Shown one piece after another: positions 10,171 through 23,643 of a stretch of 64,000 nt of DNA. The stretch covers positions 434,001-498,000 of the forward strand of contig NC_016454.1 in NCBI RefSeq assembly GCF_000235365.1, given 5' to 3'. A model generated the notes under the pieces. The model was given only the letters and a program-made list of their open reading frames with translations. It had not been told where the DNA came from and did no database searches. The translations under genes and the position numbers were made by a program. This DNA comes from Eremothecium cymbalariae DBVPG#7215. Taxonomy: Eukaryota > Ascomycota > Saccharomycetes > Saccharomycetales > Saccharomycetaceae. Position 1 is the first letter of the stretch, and every line of letters starts with the position of its first letter.

Positions 10171-11703
10171 TAATACTAATAAAGTGGTCACAAACCTCTG
10201 ATGAATCTATTATATACCACACTCTGTTGGTTTTGGAGAGAGAAATCCCACGTTATTTAGTTGTGTAGTGAGTATTAAAAGTGCAACTATTCCTCATAAA
10301 ATCATATGGACATTTAGTTAAAAATTGCTATCTGAAAGTTAGTGCGCGAACTTAAGGTTATATTAAACTATCAGTTCTAACTAGTCTAGTCTTTTCCGGT
10401 CTCAAAAGTAAGCGAAAATCACTAATTTACTATTAGCCAGTTAGTATAGCTTAGCTCCCTATGCTGATAATAGCCTAGTAGCATATTTTTGAGCTAGGAT
10501 TTTACTGTAATTTTCCCATATATATTATCTTTATCTAAATCTGATATGAGAGATTCGAACATCTTCTCTCGGTTTGGCTATTAACACAATAATTAGTATT
10601 ATGTTCATGTCAATATTATTTACGAATATGGGCTCCCAGAATAACAAGCACTTAACCGAAAGGCAACTTCATCGGGCTTCCTTGTTGTAATCGGATATCC
10701 AGGATGCTTGCAAACAACATTACCCAAACCATGATGCAGAATTGGAATAATCAAGATAAATTCTGAGAGCAAACACAACTAAAAGGTGCACCATATCATG
10801 TGATTCGTTCCATATTGTTAAACCTAGATAACTCTTATGTATCTTTCTTTACGTACCTCCATTAATTAAGTGTTAGAGCATTCAACAGAAACAGATGATC
10901 CATCACAACAAGTCACAATCTCATCGACGCCAAAGTGAGAAGCCAGCTTTCTCCAATTAGATCTTTCAATTTTAATAATTATATGTCTTCAGTGTTTAGA
11001 TATTTGAGCGAGACGCAGGGATTCAATTTTCAGATTTTGTAAACGAAACCAGTAGGTCAAAGCAGAATCAGTAGTGACGCAAAATATGGTAAGAATGCAC
11101 AGGTTTTTTGCAGTAGCAGCATGCTTCAATATCTGGAGCATCCTTCTATTTCTTTTTTGTATTTATTTCTTCTTTCTTATTGCCAAATAGTAGAGTTTTA
11201 ATTGGAATTTTTAGCTAATACGAAGCTTTTGATCATTGAAGACAAATGGTCGATCTCAACTGTATATAAATGTTAAGATGGAACTTTGGAACAAACTATG
11301 TAATAACGGTGGTGTGATATTTGTGGATTGGCTTTGAAGTTCGAATATATCTTTCCACATTTCTTGTAAGCTCGTAAATCCTTTCGTCAACTCGCACAAT
11401 CAAGTAAATTGATGTTGTTGCCCTGCGAATGGTACGCGGCGGCCCGATATCAGTCCATAAGTAAGCCCCTTAGAATAATGAAATATGCTTAGAGATAACA
11501 ATATTGAACTGTCTATTAGGAGCGCTGGCCGCATTAAGGAGGGAACAGAAGTAAAAAAATTACTATCTTAATAATTATGACAATAATAACAGTAATAACA
11601 ATATAGTAAAGTAGTATAGTATAGTAATAACATCAAAAAATGATAAACAAAACAAGGGAGAAAATAAAGGGCATTGACCGTCGAAAATTGTTTCTAGTAC
11701 AGA
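10171..11703. other. Long convergent intergenic region GAS3/SKY1 with no recognised gene
   Basis: More than 1.5 kb separates the ends of two convergent genes and holds no substantial open frame, which is long for this genome. It is AT-rich, with simple AATA/GTA runs near 11,560-11,640. I found no tRNA-like box B, no centromere elements and no clear snoRNA boxes. From memory, S. cerevisiae has the H/ACA snoRNA genes SNR5 and SNR31 between CAF20 and HEM4, so ancestral gene order allows one or both to lie between 6.2 and 19.1 kb here; I could not locate them by eye. Confidence 0.5.
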
Positions 11704-15184
<3,481 letters not shown>

Positions 15185-16183
15185 CTAATATTTTGAACGG
15201 TTTATTCTAGCGCGGCGCTCTGCTCGGTATCTTCTGAAGGGTACGGTGAGGGTGTGTTGTGATTCTTGCCTTCGTTGGAAAGGTTTTCCGGTTCGGATGG
15301 CAGGGATTTTTTCTGGAGGAGCCAGTTGTTCACGGGAAGCCAATTCTTTCGGCTGGCTGTTCTCGCCTGTCGCAGCAGTGCTAGCGGCGGCAATATTAGC
15401 GGCAGCGGTGGCATCGCCGTTGTTGTCATCGTTTTCATCGTTATCATGATTGTCATTATATGTATTATGAGCGCTGCTGCTGGCGGCACTGGCATGGTGG
15501 TCGGGATCGGCAGGCTGTAGGTAGCCAGAGGCCGTTTGGTCGTCCGCAGCAACAGTAATATCTTGCGACTGATAGTCACTGTTTCCTTCTTCAGCAGGAG
15601 GGATATAGTCATCTGACGAAACAGCTGCAGAGTTTTCCTCGTCTTCCTGATCCTGGTATGAAGGCCGCACACTTTCATAGGCCCTTAGAGGCTCCCTATC
15701 ACGGTATTCTCTGGGCTCTCTGAATTTATATCCTCTCTCACCATCCAAACGATACGCCCCGGGGACGCCTCTAGACAGGGTACCAGTTCGGAAGTCCCGA
15801 GGATCCTGATCCCTATAATCCCTGCCCTTGTATCCACCACTAAGTATCCCTCCCCGGCTTGAAGGTCCCCCCAAACCATACTTACCGCCCCTGTCGCCAT
15901 TACCGTTGTATCCAGAAGGATAGGGCCTCGACCTCGCAAGTTGTACGTGGTAGGTAAACCGCGAATCACTAGAAAATGGCCTCCCATCCAATATGTCAAT
16001 TGCCCGTTCACATTCCTCCGACGTTTCAAATTGAACAAATGCATACGGCCGGTCTTGGAACGGCCTCATTGGAGGTATGTCAATGCGCACTATCTTCCCA
16101 ATAGACTCAAAGTCTGGCACCATATCCCTGGCACGGGTGTCACGAGGGAACCCAGAAACATGCACCGTGTTACTACTACCCAT
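15185..16183 (-). CDS. RRM protein of the SR type (resembles fission-yeast Srp1 style proteins)
   Basis: The ATG at 16183 gives 332 residues. Residues about 5-75 form one RRM with RNP2-like VHVSGF and RNP1-like PYAFVQFE, and a second strand FESIGKIVRIDIPP typical of SR-protein RRMs with the pattern R-A-R-D-M. The remainder is disordered: an RG/RD/RE-rich stretch (GGKYGLGGPSSRGG, then repeats such as YRDQDPRD and PREYRD), an acidic Asn/Asp-rich segment, and a basic end RRYRAERRARINRSKY. True RS dipeptides are few. I know of no S. cerevisiae gene at this position; the RRM start resembles S. pombe Srp1 more than Npl3, from memory. It is upstream of SKY1 on the same strand and is a plausible substrate of that kinase, which is inference. 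Confidence 0.75.
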   Translation of the reverse strand: MGSSNTVHVSGFPRDTRARDMVPDFESIGKIVRIDIPPMRPFQDRPYAFVQFETSEECERAIDILDGRPFSSDSRFTYHVQLARSRPYPSGYNGNGDRGGKYGLGGPSSRGGILSGGYKGRDYRDQDPRDFRTGTLSRGVPGAYRLDGERGYKFREPREYRDREPLRAYESVRPSYQDQEDEENSAAVSSDDYIPPAEEGNSDYQSQDITVAADDQTASGYLQPADPDHHASAASSSAHNTYNDNHDNDENDDNNGDATAAANIAAASTAATGENSQPKELASREQLAPPEKIPAIRTGKPFQRRQESQHTLTVPFRRYRAERRARINRSKY

Positions 16184-16800
16184 CCTCACACTTCTGTAAT
16201 ATATAGCTCAGTGTCACCAACTCTTGTTACACCTTGAGTGAAGCCAACGCACTAATCACCAATGTTCGTTAAAGCTAATCGGTCTAGGATACCAATGAAG
16301 GAAAACAACAAAAAACCGAGAAAAAAGAAACTAACCACTTCGCAGCTAGTGACGTTCCCAAACCTACCTGCCCTCTCTGCTCATACTGTTACCCGGAGGC
16401 CAACCCTGGGTGGGATATAATGGCAAGGATGAGCTCTGCATCAAGAATCCCCGTTTTTCACCTATAACTCAGCGTTTCTCGAGGCTTATTGATCTCTCAT
16501 TATGTTGCATTGAGCCAAAATCGTACCACACAAAAAACATCAGATATATAATAATACATAACTTTAAAAAATCATAATAATCGTGATAATAAGAATAATC
16601 ATAATAATAATAGCAGTGACATTCCTTTCCGGGACGGCCCGTCTGCTTGCTCACAGAGACACTGCAGTTTAGCCGTAGAGTGTTATTGGGACGTTTGTTG
16701 GATCTTCGTAAATCGTGTAAAATGACTTATATTTCATGGCCGGGTAAGGATATCGCTGCAGATTCATTGTTTCCTCGAGGAATTTTATTTTCTTTTTATT

Positions 16801-16806
16801 TGACTC
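16801..16806 (+). promoter_or_regulatory. TGACTC site (Gcn4/Bas1 core) upstream of GUA1
   Basis: TGACTC is the core shared by Gcn4 and the purine regulator Bas1. It lies 334 bp upstream of the GUA1 start and 8 bp before the large hairpin. GUA1 belongs to purine nucleotide synthesis, so the site is plausible, but a six-base match is weak evidence alone. Confidence 0.35.
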
Positions 16807-16813
16807 GACCCTC

Positions 16814-16854
16814 TTTAATATTCTTCGAACAAAAATTGTTCGAAGAATATTAAA
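16814..16854. repeat. Perfect inverted repeat: 19-bp arms, 3-base loop
   Basis: The left arm at 16814-16832 (TTTAATATTCTTCGAACAA) is the exact reverse complement of 16836-16854, with AAA between. The right arm runs into further A residues. An RNA from either strand would fold into a 19-bp hairpin, and the DNA could extrude a cruciform. It is in the SR-type gene/GUA1 divergent spacer, 286 bp before GUA1, outside any gene. Confidence 0.9.
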
Positions 16855-17139
16855 AAAACGGAAATTCATTTTATCGAGATTGGTATAAATTATAAAGGTT
16901 TTTTGGCAAACGGATGAGATGAGGTAGGAAATAATAACGATTCGTATTTTAATTTTTTTTTCTGCTTCTTTTTTTTCGTTGGTACGTTTGTTCTGGATTT
17001 ATTATGATTGTTGGTTGATGCACTTGATTTTCTTCTTTGAAGTTAGATATATACATATATAGGCCATTAGGGTTTAAGCTATTAGTGGGAGTTCTTTACG
17101 TTAGACATATATACACTACGCTGCTTTTATTTTTAAACT

Positions 17140-18717
17140 ATGGGTGCGGTCGAAGAGGTTTCTAGTGTCTTTGACACAATCCTAGTGCTTGATTTTGGTT
17201 CTCAGTACTCTCACTTGATTACCAGAAGGTTGAGAGAGTTCAATGTATATGCAGAGATGCTTCCTTGCACTCAGAAGATCTCCGAATTAAAATGGAAGCC
17301 CAAGGGAGTGATTTTGTCAGGAGGCCCATATTCTGTATATGCAGAGGATGCACCACATGTTGATAGAGCAATTTTCGAACTGGGAGTTCCAATCCTAGGA
17401 ATTTGTTATGGGTTACAGGAGTTGGCATGGATTGCAGGTGTAGATGTTGGACGCGGAGACAAGAGGGAGTACGGACGTGCAACATTACATGTTGAAGATA
17501 TCGGATGCCCATTGTTCAAGGATGTGGACAATTCTACTGTGTGGATGTCACACGGGGATAAATTACATGGGTTGCCTGATGGATTTAAGGTGATAGCTAC
17601 TACGGAGAATTCCCCTTACTGTGGGATTGCAAATGAGTCTAAGGCAATCTACGGAATTCAGTTCCATCCGGAGGTGACACATTCCTCACAAGGAAAGCAG
17701 TTGTTAAGGAACTTTTCTGTCGATGTCTGTGGCGCAACACAGAATTGGACAATGGAGAACTTCGTTGATACTGAAATCCAGAGGATTAAAACATTGGTTG
17801 GTCCTACTGCGGAAGTGATCGGAGCTGTTTCTGGTGGTGTAGATTCTACGGTTGCAGCTAAATTGATGACTGAGGCCATTGGTGATCGGTTCCATGCAAT
17901 TTTGGTTGATAATGGTGTCTTGAGATTAAACGAAGCTGCTAACGTGAAAAAGACTTTACAAGAAGGATTGGGAATCAATTTGACTGTTGTAGATGCGTCT
18001 GACGAGTTTTTGAGTAAATTGAAGGGTGTTACTGATCCTGAAAAGAAGAGAAAGATTATTGGGAACACTTTCATCCACGTTTTTGAAAGAGAAGCAGCCA
18101 AAATTCATCCAAAGAGCGGCGAAGCAATCGAATTCTTATTACAAGGTACCTTATACCCAGATGTTATTGAGTCGATTTCCTTTAAGGGCCCATCTCAAAC
18201 TATTAAAACACATCACAATGTTGGAGGCTTACTAGAAAATATGAAGTTGAAGTTAATTGAACCATTAAGAGAATTGTTTAAGGATGAGGTCAGACATTTG
18301 GGAGAATTGTTGGGTATTTCTCATGAATTAGTCTGGAGACATCCTTTCCCAGGCCCTGGTATCGCTATTCGTGTTCTTGGTGAAGTTACTAAAGAGCAAG
18401 TTGAAATTGCTAGAAAAGCTGACCACATCTATATCGAGGAGATCAGAAAGGCGGGTCTCTACAACAAGATCTCACAAGCATTTGCCTGCTTATTACCAGT
18501 GAAATCTGTTGGTGTCATGGGGGACCAAAGAACTTATGATCAAGTGATTGCTCTAAGAGCCATCGAGACCACAGATTTTATGACTGCTGACTGGTTCCCA
18601 TTTGAACATGATTTTTTGAAGCATGTTGCATCTAGAATTGTTAACGAAGTTGACGGTGTTGCGAGGGTTACTTACGATATAACTTCTAAGCCTCCTGCTA
18701 CTGTTGAGTGGGAATAG
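17140..18717 (+). CDS. GUA1: Gua1, GMP synthase (glutamine-hydrolysing)
   Basis: The enzyme (525 residues, the same as S. cerevisiae) aminates XMP to GMP using glutamine and ATP. The N-terminal class I glutamine amidotransferase has its catalytic Cys89 in GICYGLQ, and the His/Glu pair in QFHPEVTHS. The ATP-pyrophosphatase domain has the P-loop SGGVDS at residues 231-236. The C-terminal dimerisation domain contains RHPFPGPG and ends [15 protein letters not shown], as usual. It acts in the cytosol in the last step of guanine nucleotide synthesis. Transcription diverges from the SR-type gene, and the promoter region has a TGACTC core. Confidence 0.98.
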   Translation: MGAVEEVSSVFDTILVLDFGSQYSHLITRRLREFNVYAEMLPCTQKISELKWKPKGVILSGGPYSVYAEDAPHVDRAIFELGVPILGICYGLQELAWIAGVDVGRGDKREYGRATLHVEDIGCPLFKDVDNSTVWMSHGDKLHGLPDGFKVIATTENSPYCGIANESKAIYGIQFHPEVTHSSQGKQLLRNFSVDVCGATQNWTMENFVDTEIQRIKTLVGPTAEVIGAVSGGVDSTVAAKLMTEAIGDRFHAILVDNGVLRLNEAANVKKTLQEGLGINLTVVDASDEFLSKLKGVTDPEKKRKIIGNTFIHVFEREAAKIHPKSGEAIEFLLQGTLYPDVIESISFKGPSQTIKTHHNVGGLLENMKLKLIEPLRELFKDEVRHLGELLGISHELVWRHPFPGPGIAIRVLGEVTKEQVEIARKADHIYIEEIRKAGLYNKISQAFACLLPVKSVGVMGDQRTYDQVIALRAIETTDFMTADWFPFEHDFLKHVASRIVNEVDGVARVTYDITSKPPATVEWE

Positions 18718-19079
18718 TTAGTATAGTTTTATATCTTTGTTTTTGCTTAACAGTACAAATCCACATTTTGTGCAAACTTTGAAAGCTGCACATTCGCTAA
18801 TTTTTTATAACTGTAATATTTAATGTCTGAAATATAAATATTTACTTTATCAGTAGTTTTATTTGGATAGCTCAAGTCCATTTCAGATATGAAACGTTTT
18901 ATACGTGAAGCTTGAGTGAACGTGTTGATGTATTTGCACTATTATTTATTAAACAAGTTTTCTCTCGCTTATCCTCGGACAAGTTAACCGATATGACGCC
19001 GACAAAGCTTTGTTTGCTGATTACAACTTTTGGTAAACCTGGCGACATCAAGCTTTAAGCATTGCAGCGGTCTAGTAAG
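18718..19079. other. Intergenic region GUA1/HEM4
   Basis: A 362-bp AT-rich spacer between two plus-strand genes, holding the GUA1 terminator and HEM4 promoter. No further feature seen. Confidence 0.5.
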
Positions 19080-19850
19080 ATGAAGGAGATTGTATTCCTG
19101 AAGAATAAGACTATACCTGAAGATAAGTACCAGGAACAGTTTGAATCAAAAGGTTTTAACACTCACTTTGTTCCCCTAATTCAGCATACCCACTTGCCAA
19201 ATCAAGCCCTAGAATTGTTCAAGAATAAGGAATACTTATCGGATTTGAAACATATCATTGTCACATCTCAGAGAACTGTGGAGTGCCTATATGAAGAAGT
19301 GATTCCATCTTTATCAAGTGATGAAAAGTCCAAATTATTTAATAAAACAGTTTATGTGGTGGGTCCGGCAACTCAAGAATTTATGACCAGATGTGGATTC
19401 AAATACGTTAGGGGTGGCTCAGAGACGGGGAATGGCAACTTGTTAGCAGATTTTATTATCAAGGAGCTCTTAGTTGATAAAACACCAACGAACTGGAACC
19501 CATTGCTGTTTCTCGTGGGAGAGATCAGAAAGGATACCATTACAAAGAAATTGACGTCTGCAGGTTTGAATGTCCAAGAGGTAGTTACATACAAAACACA
19601 ACCTTTGGAAGACAACTATGAAAGGTTTAAGCAGGTTATAACTGATAGTTCTTGGGTAGTAATATTTAGTTCCCAAGGCACCAAAGAAATTGTTCAATAT
19701 GTGAAGGATAGGAGGATTAAAATTGCATCCATTGGTCCATCCACTGCAAAATATCTGTTAGATAGCGGGTTGGAACCAGAGGTGGTTAGTAAAAACCCTG
19801 ATCCTGTATCGTTGTATGAATCTATAATGCCGAATCTTCATAAAAGCTGA
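19080..19850 (+). CDS. HEM4: Hem4, uroporphyrinogen III synthase
   Basis: The ATG at 19080 (MKEIVFLKNKTIPEDKYQEQF) gives 256 residues; S. cerevisiae Hem4 is about 275. The protein shows the two-domain HemD-like pattern: IIVTSQRTVECL in the first half, VYVVGPATQEF and LLFLVGEIRKDTI in the middle, VVIFSSQGTKEIV and IASIGPSTAKYL near the end. It cyclises hydroxymethylbilane to uroporphyrinogen III in the cytosol, the fourth step of heme synthesis. An in-frame TTG 18 bases upstream is ignored. Following GUA1 here, it shows the interleaving of chromosome XIII- and XV-type genes. Confidence 0.93.
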   Translation: MKEIVFLKNKTIPEDKYQEQFESKGFNTHFVPLIQHTHLPNQALELFKNKEYLSDLKHIIVTSQRTVECLYEEVIPSLSSDEKSKLFNKTVYVVGPATQEFMTRCGFKYVRGGSETGNGNLLADFIIKELLVDKTPTNWNPLLFLVGEIRKDTITKKLTSAGLNVQEVVTYKTQPLEDNYERFKQVITDSSWVVIFSSQGTKEIVQYVKDRRIKIASIGPSTAKYLLDSGLEPEVVSKNPDPVSLYESIMPNLHKS

Positions 19851-20100
19851 ACACCGAATCTGACCGTGATCATGCATATCTGTTGACACAACAGTGTTTA
19901 CATCTAACATAGATAGAGAGATCTGAGATACATTTTATGCATACAAACACGATATAAACCCAAGAAAAAAATATTATTGCCATTAGATATTGAGTTTGCA
20001 TTTATGACAACATTATATCTAGCTTTTTTCAAAGATTCTCCTTGTAAAGTCAACCATATCTACATATAGTTTATGCGGTAGTTTATATCTCTTATAGGAA

Positions 20101-23100
20101 CTATATAACCAATAAAGTTTCATATGCGTTCAAATAATCAACCTCCATGACTTTGGTTCTACCGCTGGTAAATATTTCAATCTTCGGATATGTCAAATAC
20201 CCGCATCTTAATGGGATGAGGTGAATCAAGAAAGTTAGATAGTTCGAGTGTAAAACGGTGCGACGTTTACCATTAATTGCCCATTCATTACTGTTGCTAA
20301 CTTCTAAAACGTAAGTATTATCATTTTTAGTAATTGCCCAGTTTTGGGATAAATTTTTAATTATAATATCAAATGGAATTAGTTGACCAACATGGTATTC
20401 GTCAGAACTTCTTGGTTCCAACTGAACGCTGAAAAGCTGCTTAATTGAAGGAAAAGTCACCGGAACCGTTAAGGTATTTAGCTCTACAACAGAGTTTTGT
20501 ACAGGATAATCTGATATCTGAACACCGGCTGCCAAAGCTTTAATGCACTCATAATATTTTTTGGAGACGCTTGAGTCTAAAATTTGAGATTTAACTAACC
20601 TTATCAGTGGTTGTACGTCGGACAGAAGAATGATACATTTATCACGTTCAAAACTGTTATAATCATAAATTAGTTTTGGTAATATCACATGACGCCAGAA
20701 AATACTCCATTTTTCAAATAAATATTTGCCATTCCCTTCGTTTATACTGAGGAATTTTTTAGTTACCAAATCATCAATATGCTCTTTCATTGTACTGTAG
20801 TTAACAAAAAGCTCAAAAACATCAGTCATATCAAATGTATACCCCTCTTTGACTTGGATCTTATAATAATTTAAATAATGGCTAGACGAACCAGCAGGCA
20901 AGATTATTGGTTCATCTGGTTCAAAAGCATCTGAAACAATGTATTTTTGGTTAACATTCAATGAACAGGAATGAACTATGACAGGCATCTCAATAGACGA
21001 TGAACTTATAATAAATTTAAAGTAGAAGGCATCCTTTTTAAAGATATCCTCGACGGACACTGCGATGGGTAAAGAAACATCAATTTCAAGCACTTGATAT
21101 TGCTGGAATTTCTGATTTCCTCTTTCAAAAGACAAGTCAAAGCCTAGACTTATACGGCCTACCACACCATTAGTAAAGTAAGGAATTTTGTCTATCTTAA
21201 AGTCATTTATCGTGATCTGATACAGAGGAAATTCTTTATCATTATTAAATGCAAATTCAGGTGGTTTATCAGTATCCCGTGCTAATGCAGATAACTGTAA
21301 ATTAAAGTTATCTATATGTTCTTTATTCTCATATTTTATCTCCAGAGACGCCGCATTAAATAAAGCTTTTCTAATGTTGGTTAGTGTACATCTGAAGTCT
21401 TCGTGATGATACAATTCCTCCATTACTAGAGTATCTTGAGCAGCAAAAGTTTCGAATTCTTTGCTAAAAACAGTGTCACCAACAGTTATTTCAAGATTTA
21501 ACACCTCATAAGTTGAAAATGATATTTCAGTTGTTTCAAGTGTAAAAGTATTGGATCCCGGTTTAATAATTTGATCACTTGCTAAAAAGGTTAAGAATTC
21601 ATCTTTAGAATTTTTCAATGACAATTTAATTGCCGAAACCATTATAGCTATAGGCACTATATTATTCTCTAATTTAATACGCAAAGCGTATGTATTTGGC
21701 TTAGAAAGAAAAGGGTTATGGGAAATTTTAACGGTGAATAAATTATCCAATGGATATATTAAATTAGCCTCAGAGGCGTTATTCAGCTTTAAGAATTCAT
21801 CCCACCAGTAGGCCTTAGAATCTTTTGAAAATATGAGTAAATTCAAAAAGCAATTGCTTAAAATGCTGGATACTGGAATAGATTCGCCATCATTTTCCAA
21901 GTATTCAATTTCTGGGCACATCAACAAACACTTAACAAAAATTTCAAGCAAATGACCACCAATTACATCCCAATTCGATTCCATATAGAACTCATAGCAA
22001 GATTGTAAAAGGTCAAATGCCTTTCTATATTCCTTCTTCTGGAAGTACAACATGCCCATCTGCACAGATAGCCAATCCATTGTTCGTTGTCCTCTACCCT
22101 CACACTTCCCAAAGGAAGTTAGCAAACCTTTAGTCATCTCAATGAAAGTATTATGGAAAATATCTTCAGATTGAAATGTTTGTTTCAACAAATTATCCTC
22201 ATAACGAATTGAATTAGGAGAAAACACAATCGAATCTAATCGGAAATCAGTATTCGCATATACTAACCTGAGCCAACAATCGCGTTGTTCGAGCTTAAAT
22301 GTGCTATAGATTATTTTTGATAATTTTGATTTGCCTTCACTTATCAAACTATCACTTAAAAGCGTTTCCAAAAAGAAGTAATTGAATTGCAATATATTGG
22401 GCGATTCCAGAAACACTTTGTTTATATGAGAATAGAAAGCCCTTGATATCTGGAAGAGATTTTGATAATCGGTCGTTGTAGAAGTCAGCCGTTGCAATAA
22501 TTCTAGTTGGTGAGTAAAAATGTACTTGTACAATACGTATTTTGTTAGTGAACCTTCGTTAATGGAATGCGCAATTGATACAATTGTACCACTATGCTTC
22601 TCTGAAGTAAATGGAACCTCCATGTCACCATTTGGTAGCTCAGACACTCCATTTTGGAGTAAAAGAGACTCAATTTCAGTCAATTGAATCGATGCTTCTT
22701 CATGAATATTAAAACTGAGGTACAGCCTTAATAGATTTTCGCGATATACCAAAGAGTCTTGGAACGAAAGAGACTTCGATTGGAGCTCACCATTAAATAT
22801 TTCCAACCGCTTTTCCAGTATATCTAACAAAGTATTCTTCAGCAGCGAAACTGTCAAGTTCCAAAACTCCTGCTTCTCCTTCGCATTTTTATACACCGTC
22901 TTGATCTCATGTACCTTAACAGTAGGGAAATCTCTGTGGAACTTTTCTATCAATGAAACCGATTTAAACAAGTTGGAATCAACAACCTCAGAATTGCAAT
23001 GAAAAAAGATCATGTACTTGGAAGGAATTATTATACGAGCATCCTGTTTGACATCAGAACTAGTTTCTTCCCCAGGTGTCCATTTCCTAATCAATGGCCT

Positions 23101-23373
23101 CACCTTATTTCGATACTCTTGTACCGATGAACACGTAACAAATATAATAAAAATAAAGGGGACATCTTCAGATAAAGCATTCTCAGCACCAGATACTGAC
23201 GGAACAAGATCCACAGGTAACTGGTCAATAGTCTTCAGAGAACCTCCATCCGGTTTCCAATGTAATGAGCTTAATGGCAGCCTAGCTTCTAATTCCGATT
23301 GAATGGTGTCAAACACAGCTAAAGGATCAAAGTAGCTGATCTTCACAGTATAACCCCTATGAGACTTATTCAT
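20101..23373 (-). CDS. TRS130: Trs130, TRAPPII tethering/GEF complex subunit
   Basis: The 1090-residue product is close to S. cerevisiae Trs130 (about 1100). It starts MNKSHRGYTVKISYFDPLAVF, with FEAR-free helical N-terminal segments (KVHEIKTVYKNAKEKQEFWN) and a beta-rich C-terminal half ending KVMEVDYLNAYETLLVI, all fitting the TRAPPC10 family. TRAPPII activates Ypt31/32 at the late Golgi. Placement between GUA1/HEM4 and ESC1 matches YMR218C. It is divergent from ESC1 with a 270-bp spacer. There are no frameshifts or gaps. Confidence 0.92.
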   Translation of the reverse strand: MNKSHRGYTVKISYFDPLAVFDTIQSELEARLPLSSLHWKPDGGSLKTIDQLPVDLVPSVSGAENALSEDVPFIFIIFVTCSSVQEYRNKVRPLIRKWTPGEETSSDVKQDARIIIPSKYMIFFHCNSEVVDSNLFKSVSLIEKFHRDFPTVKVHEIKTVYKNAKEKQEFWNLTVSLLKNTLLDILEKRLEIFNGELQSKSLSFQDSLVYRENLLRLYLSFNIHEEASIQLTEIESLLLQNGVSELPNGDMEVPFTSEKHSGTIVSIAHSINEGSLTKYVLYKYIFTHQLELLQRLTSTTTDYQNLFQISRAFYSHINKVFLESPNILQFNYFFLETLLSDSLISEGKSKLSKIIYSTFKLEQRDCWLRLVYANTDFRLDSIVFSPNSIRYEDNLLKQTFQSEDIFHNTFIEMTKGLLTSFGKCEGRGQRTMDWLSVQMGMLYFQKKEYRKAFDLLQSCYEFYMESNWDVIGGHLLEIFVKCLLMCPEIEYLENDGESIPVSSILSNCFLNLLIFSKDSKAYWWDEFLKLNNASEANLIYPLDNLFTVKISHNPFLSKPNTYALRIKLENNIVPIAIMVSAIKLSLKNSKDEFLTFLASDQIIKPGSNTFTLETTEISFSTYEVLNLEITVGDTVFSKEFETFAAQDTLVMEELYHHEDFRCTLTNIRKALFNAASLEIKYENKEHIDNFNLQLSALARDTDKPPEFAFNNDKEFPLYQITINDFKIDKIPYFTNGVVGRISLGFDLSFERGNQKFQQYQVLEIDVSLPIAVSVEDIFKKDAFYFKFIISSSSIEMPVIVHSCSLNVNQKYIVSDAFEPDEPIILPAGSSSHYLNYYKIQVKEGYTFDMTDVFELFVNYSTMKEHIDDLVTKKFLSINEGNGKYLFEKWSIFWRHVILPKLIYDYNSFERDKCIILLSDVQPLIRLVKSQILDSSVSKKYYECIKALAAGVQISDYPVQNSVVELNTLTVPVTFPSIKQLFSVQLEPRSSDEYHVGQLIPFDIIIKNLSQNWAITKNDNTYVLEVSNSNEWAINGKRRTVLHSNYLTFLIHLIPLRCGYLTYPKIEIFTSGRTKVMEVDYLNAYETLLVI

Positions 23374-23643
23374 CGATTAAACTTATATCCTGACCTTAAG
23401 GACCACTGTTAACTAAAACTACCGTCACCACCTGCCCCAATAGATTACTGTTGTAGATTTAACGTTCATTTGAAGTCATTCTAATGTTTTAAGTCGTCTC
23501 GATCGCTTGTCTTCTTCAACGACTTTGTTATAAAGTTTCGACGAGCAAAGATGAGAACCACATATTCAGCGACTCTTTGATATTAAGCATACTTGAATTG
23601 AACTGAAGGGTTATCAAAGGTTCAGCTCAACTAATATACTGGT

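Larger units (their letters stand above)
16184..17139. other. Divergent promoter region of the SR-type gene and GUA1
   Basis: A 956-bp spacer between divergently transcribed genes. It contains an AT-rich AATA-repeat stretch (about 16,545-16,615), a TGACTC site at 16801-16806, a perfect hairpin at 16814-16854, and T-rich tracts near 16,950 just upstream of GUA1. I see no RNA gene. Confidence 0.6.

Noticed and set aside
10545..10565. GATTCGAAC as a tRNA T-loop
   Set aside because: The flanking five-base stem does not pair and no box A, anticodon arm or acceptor stem fits around it.
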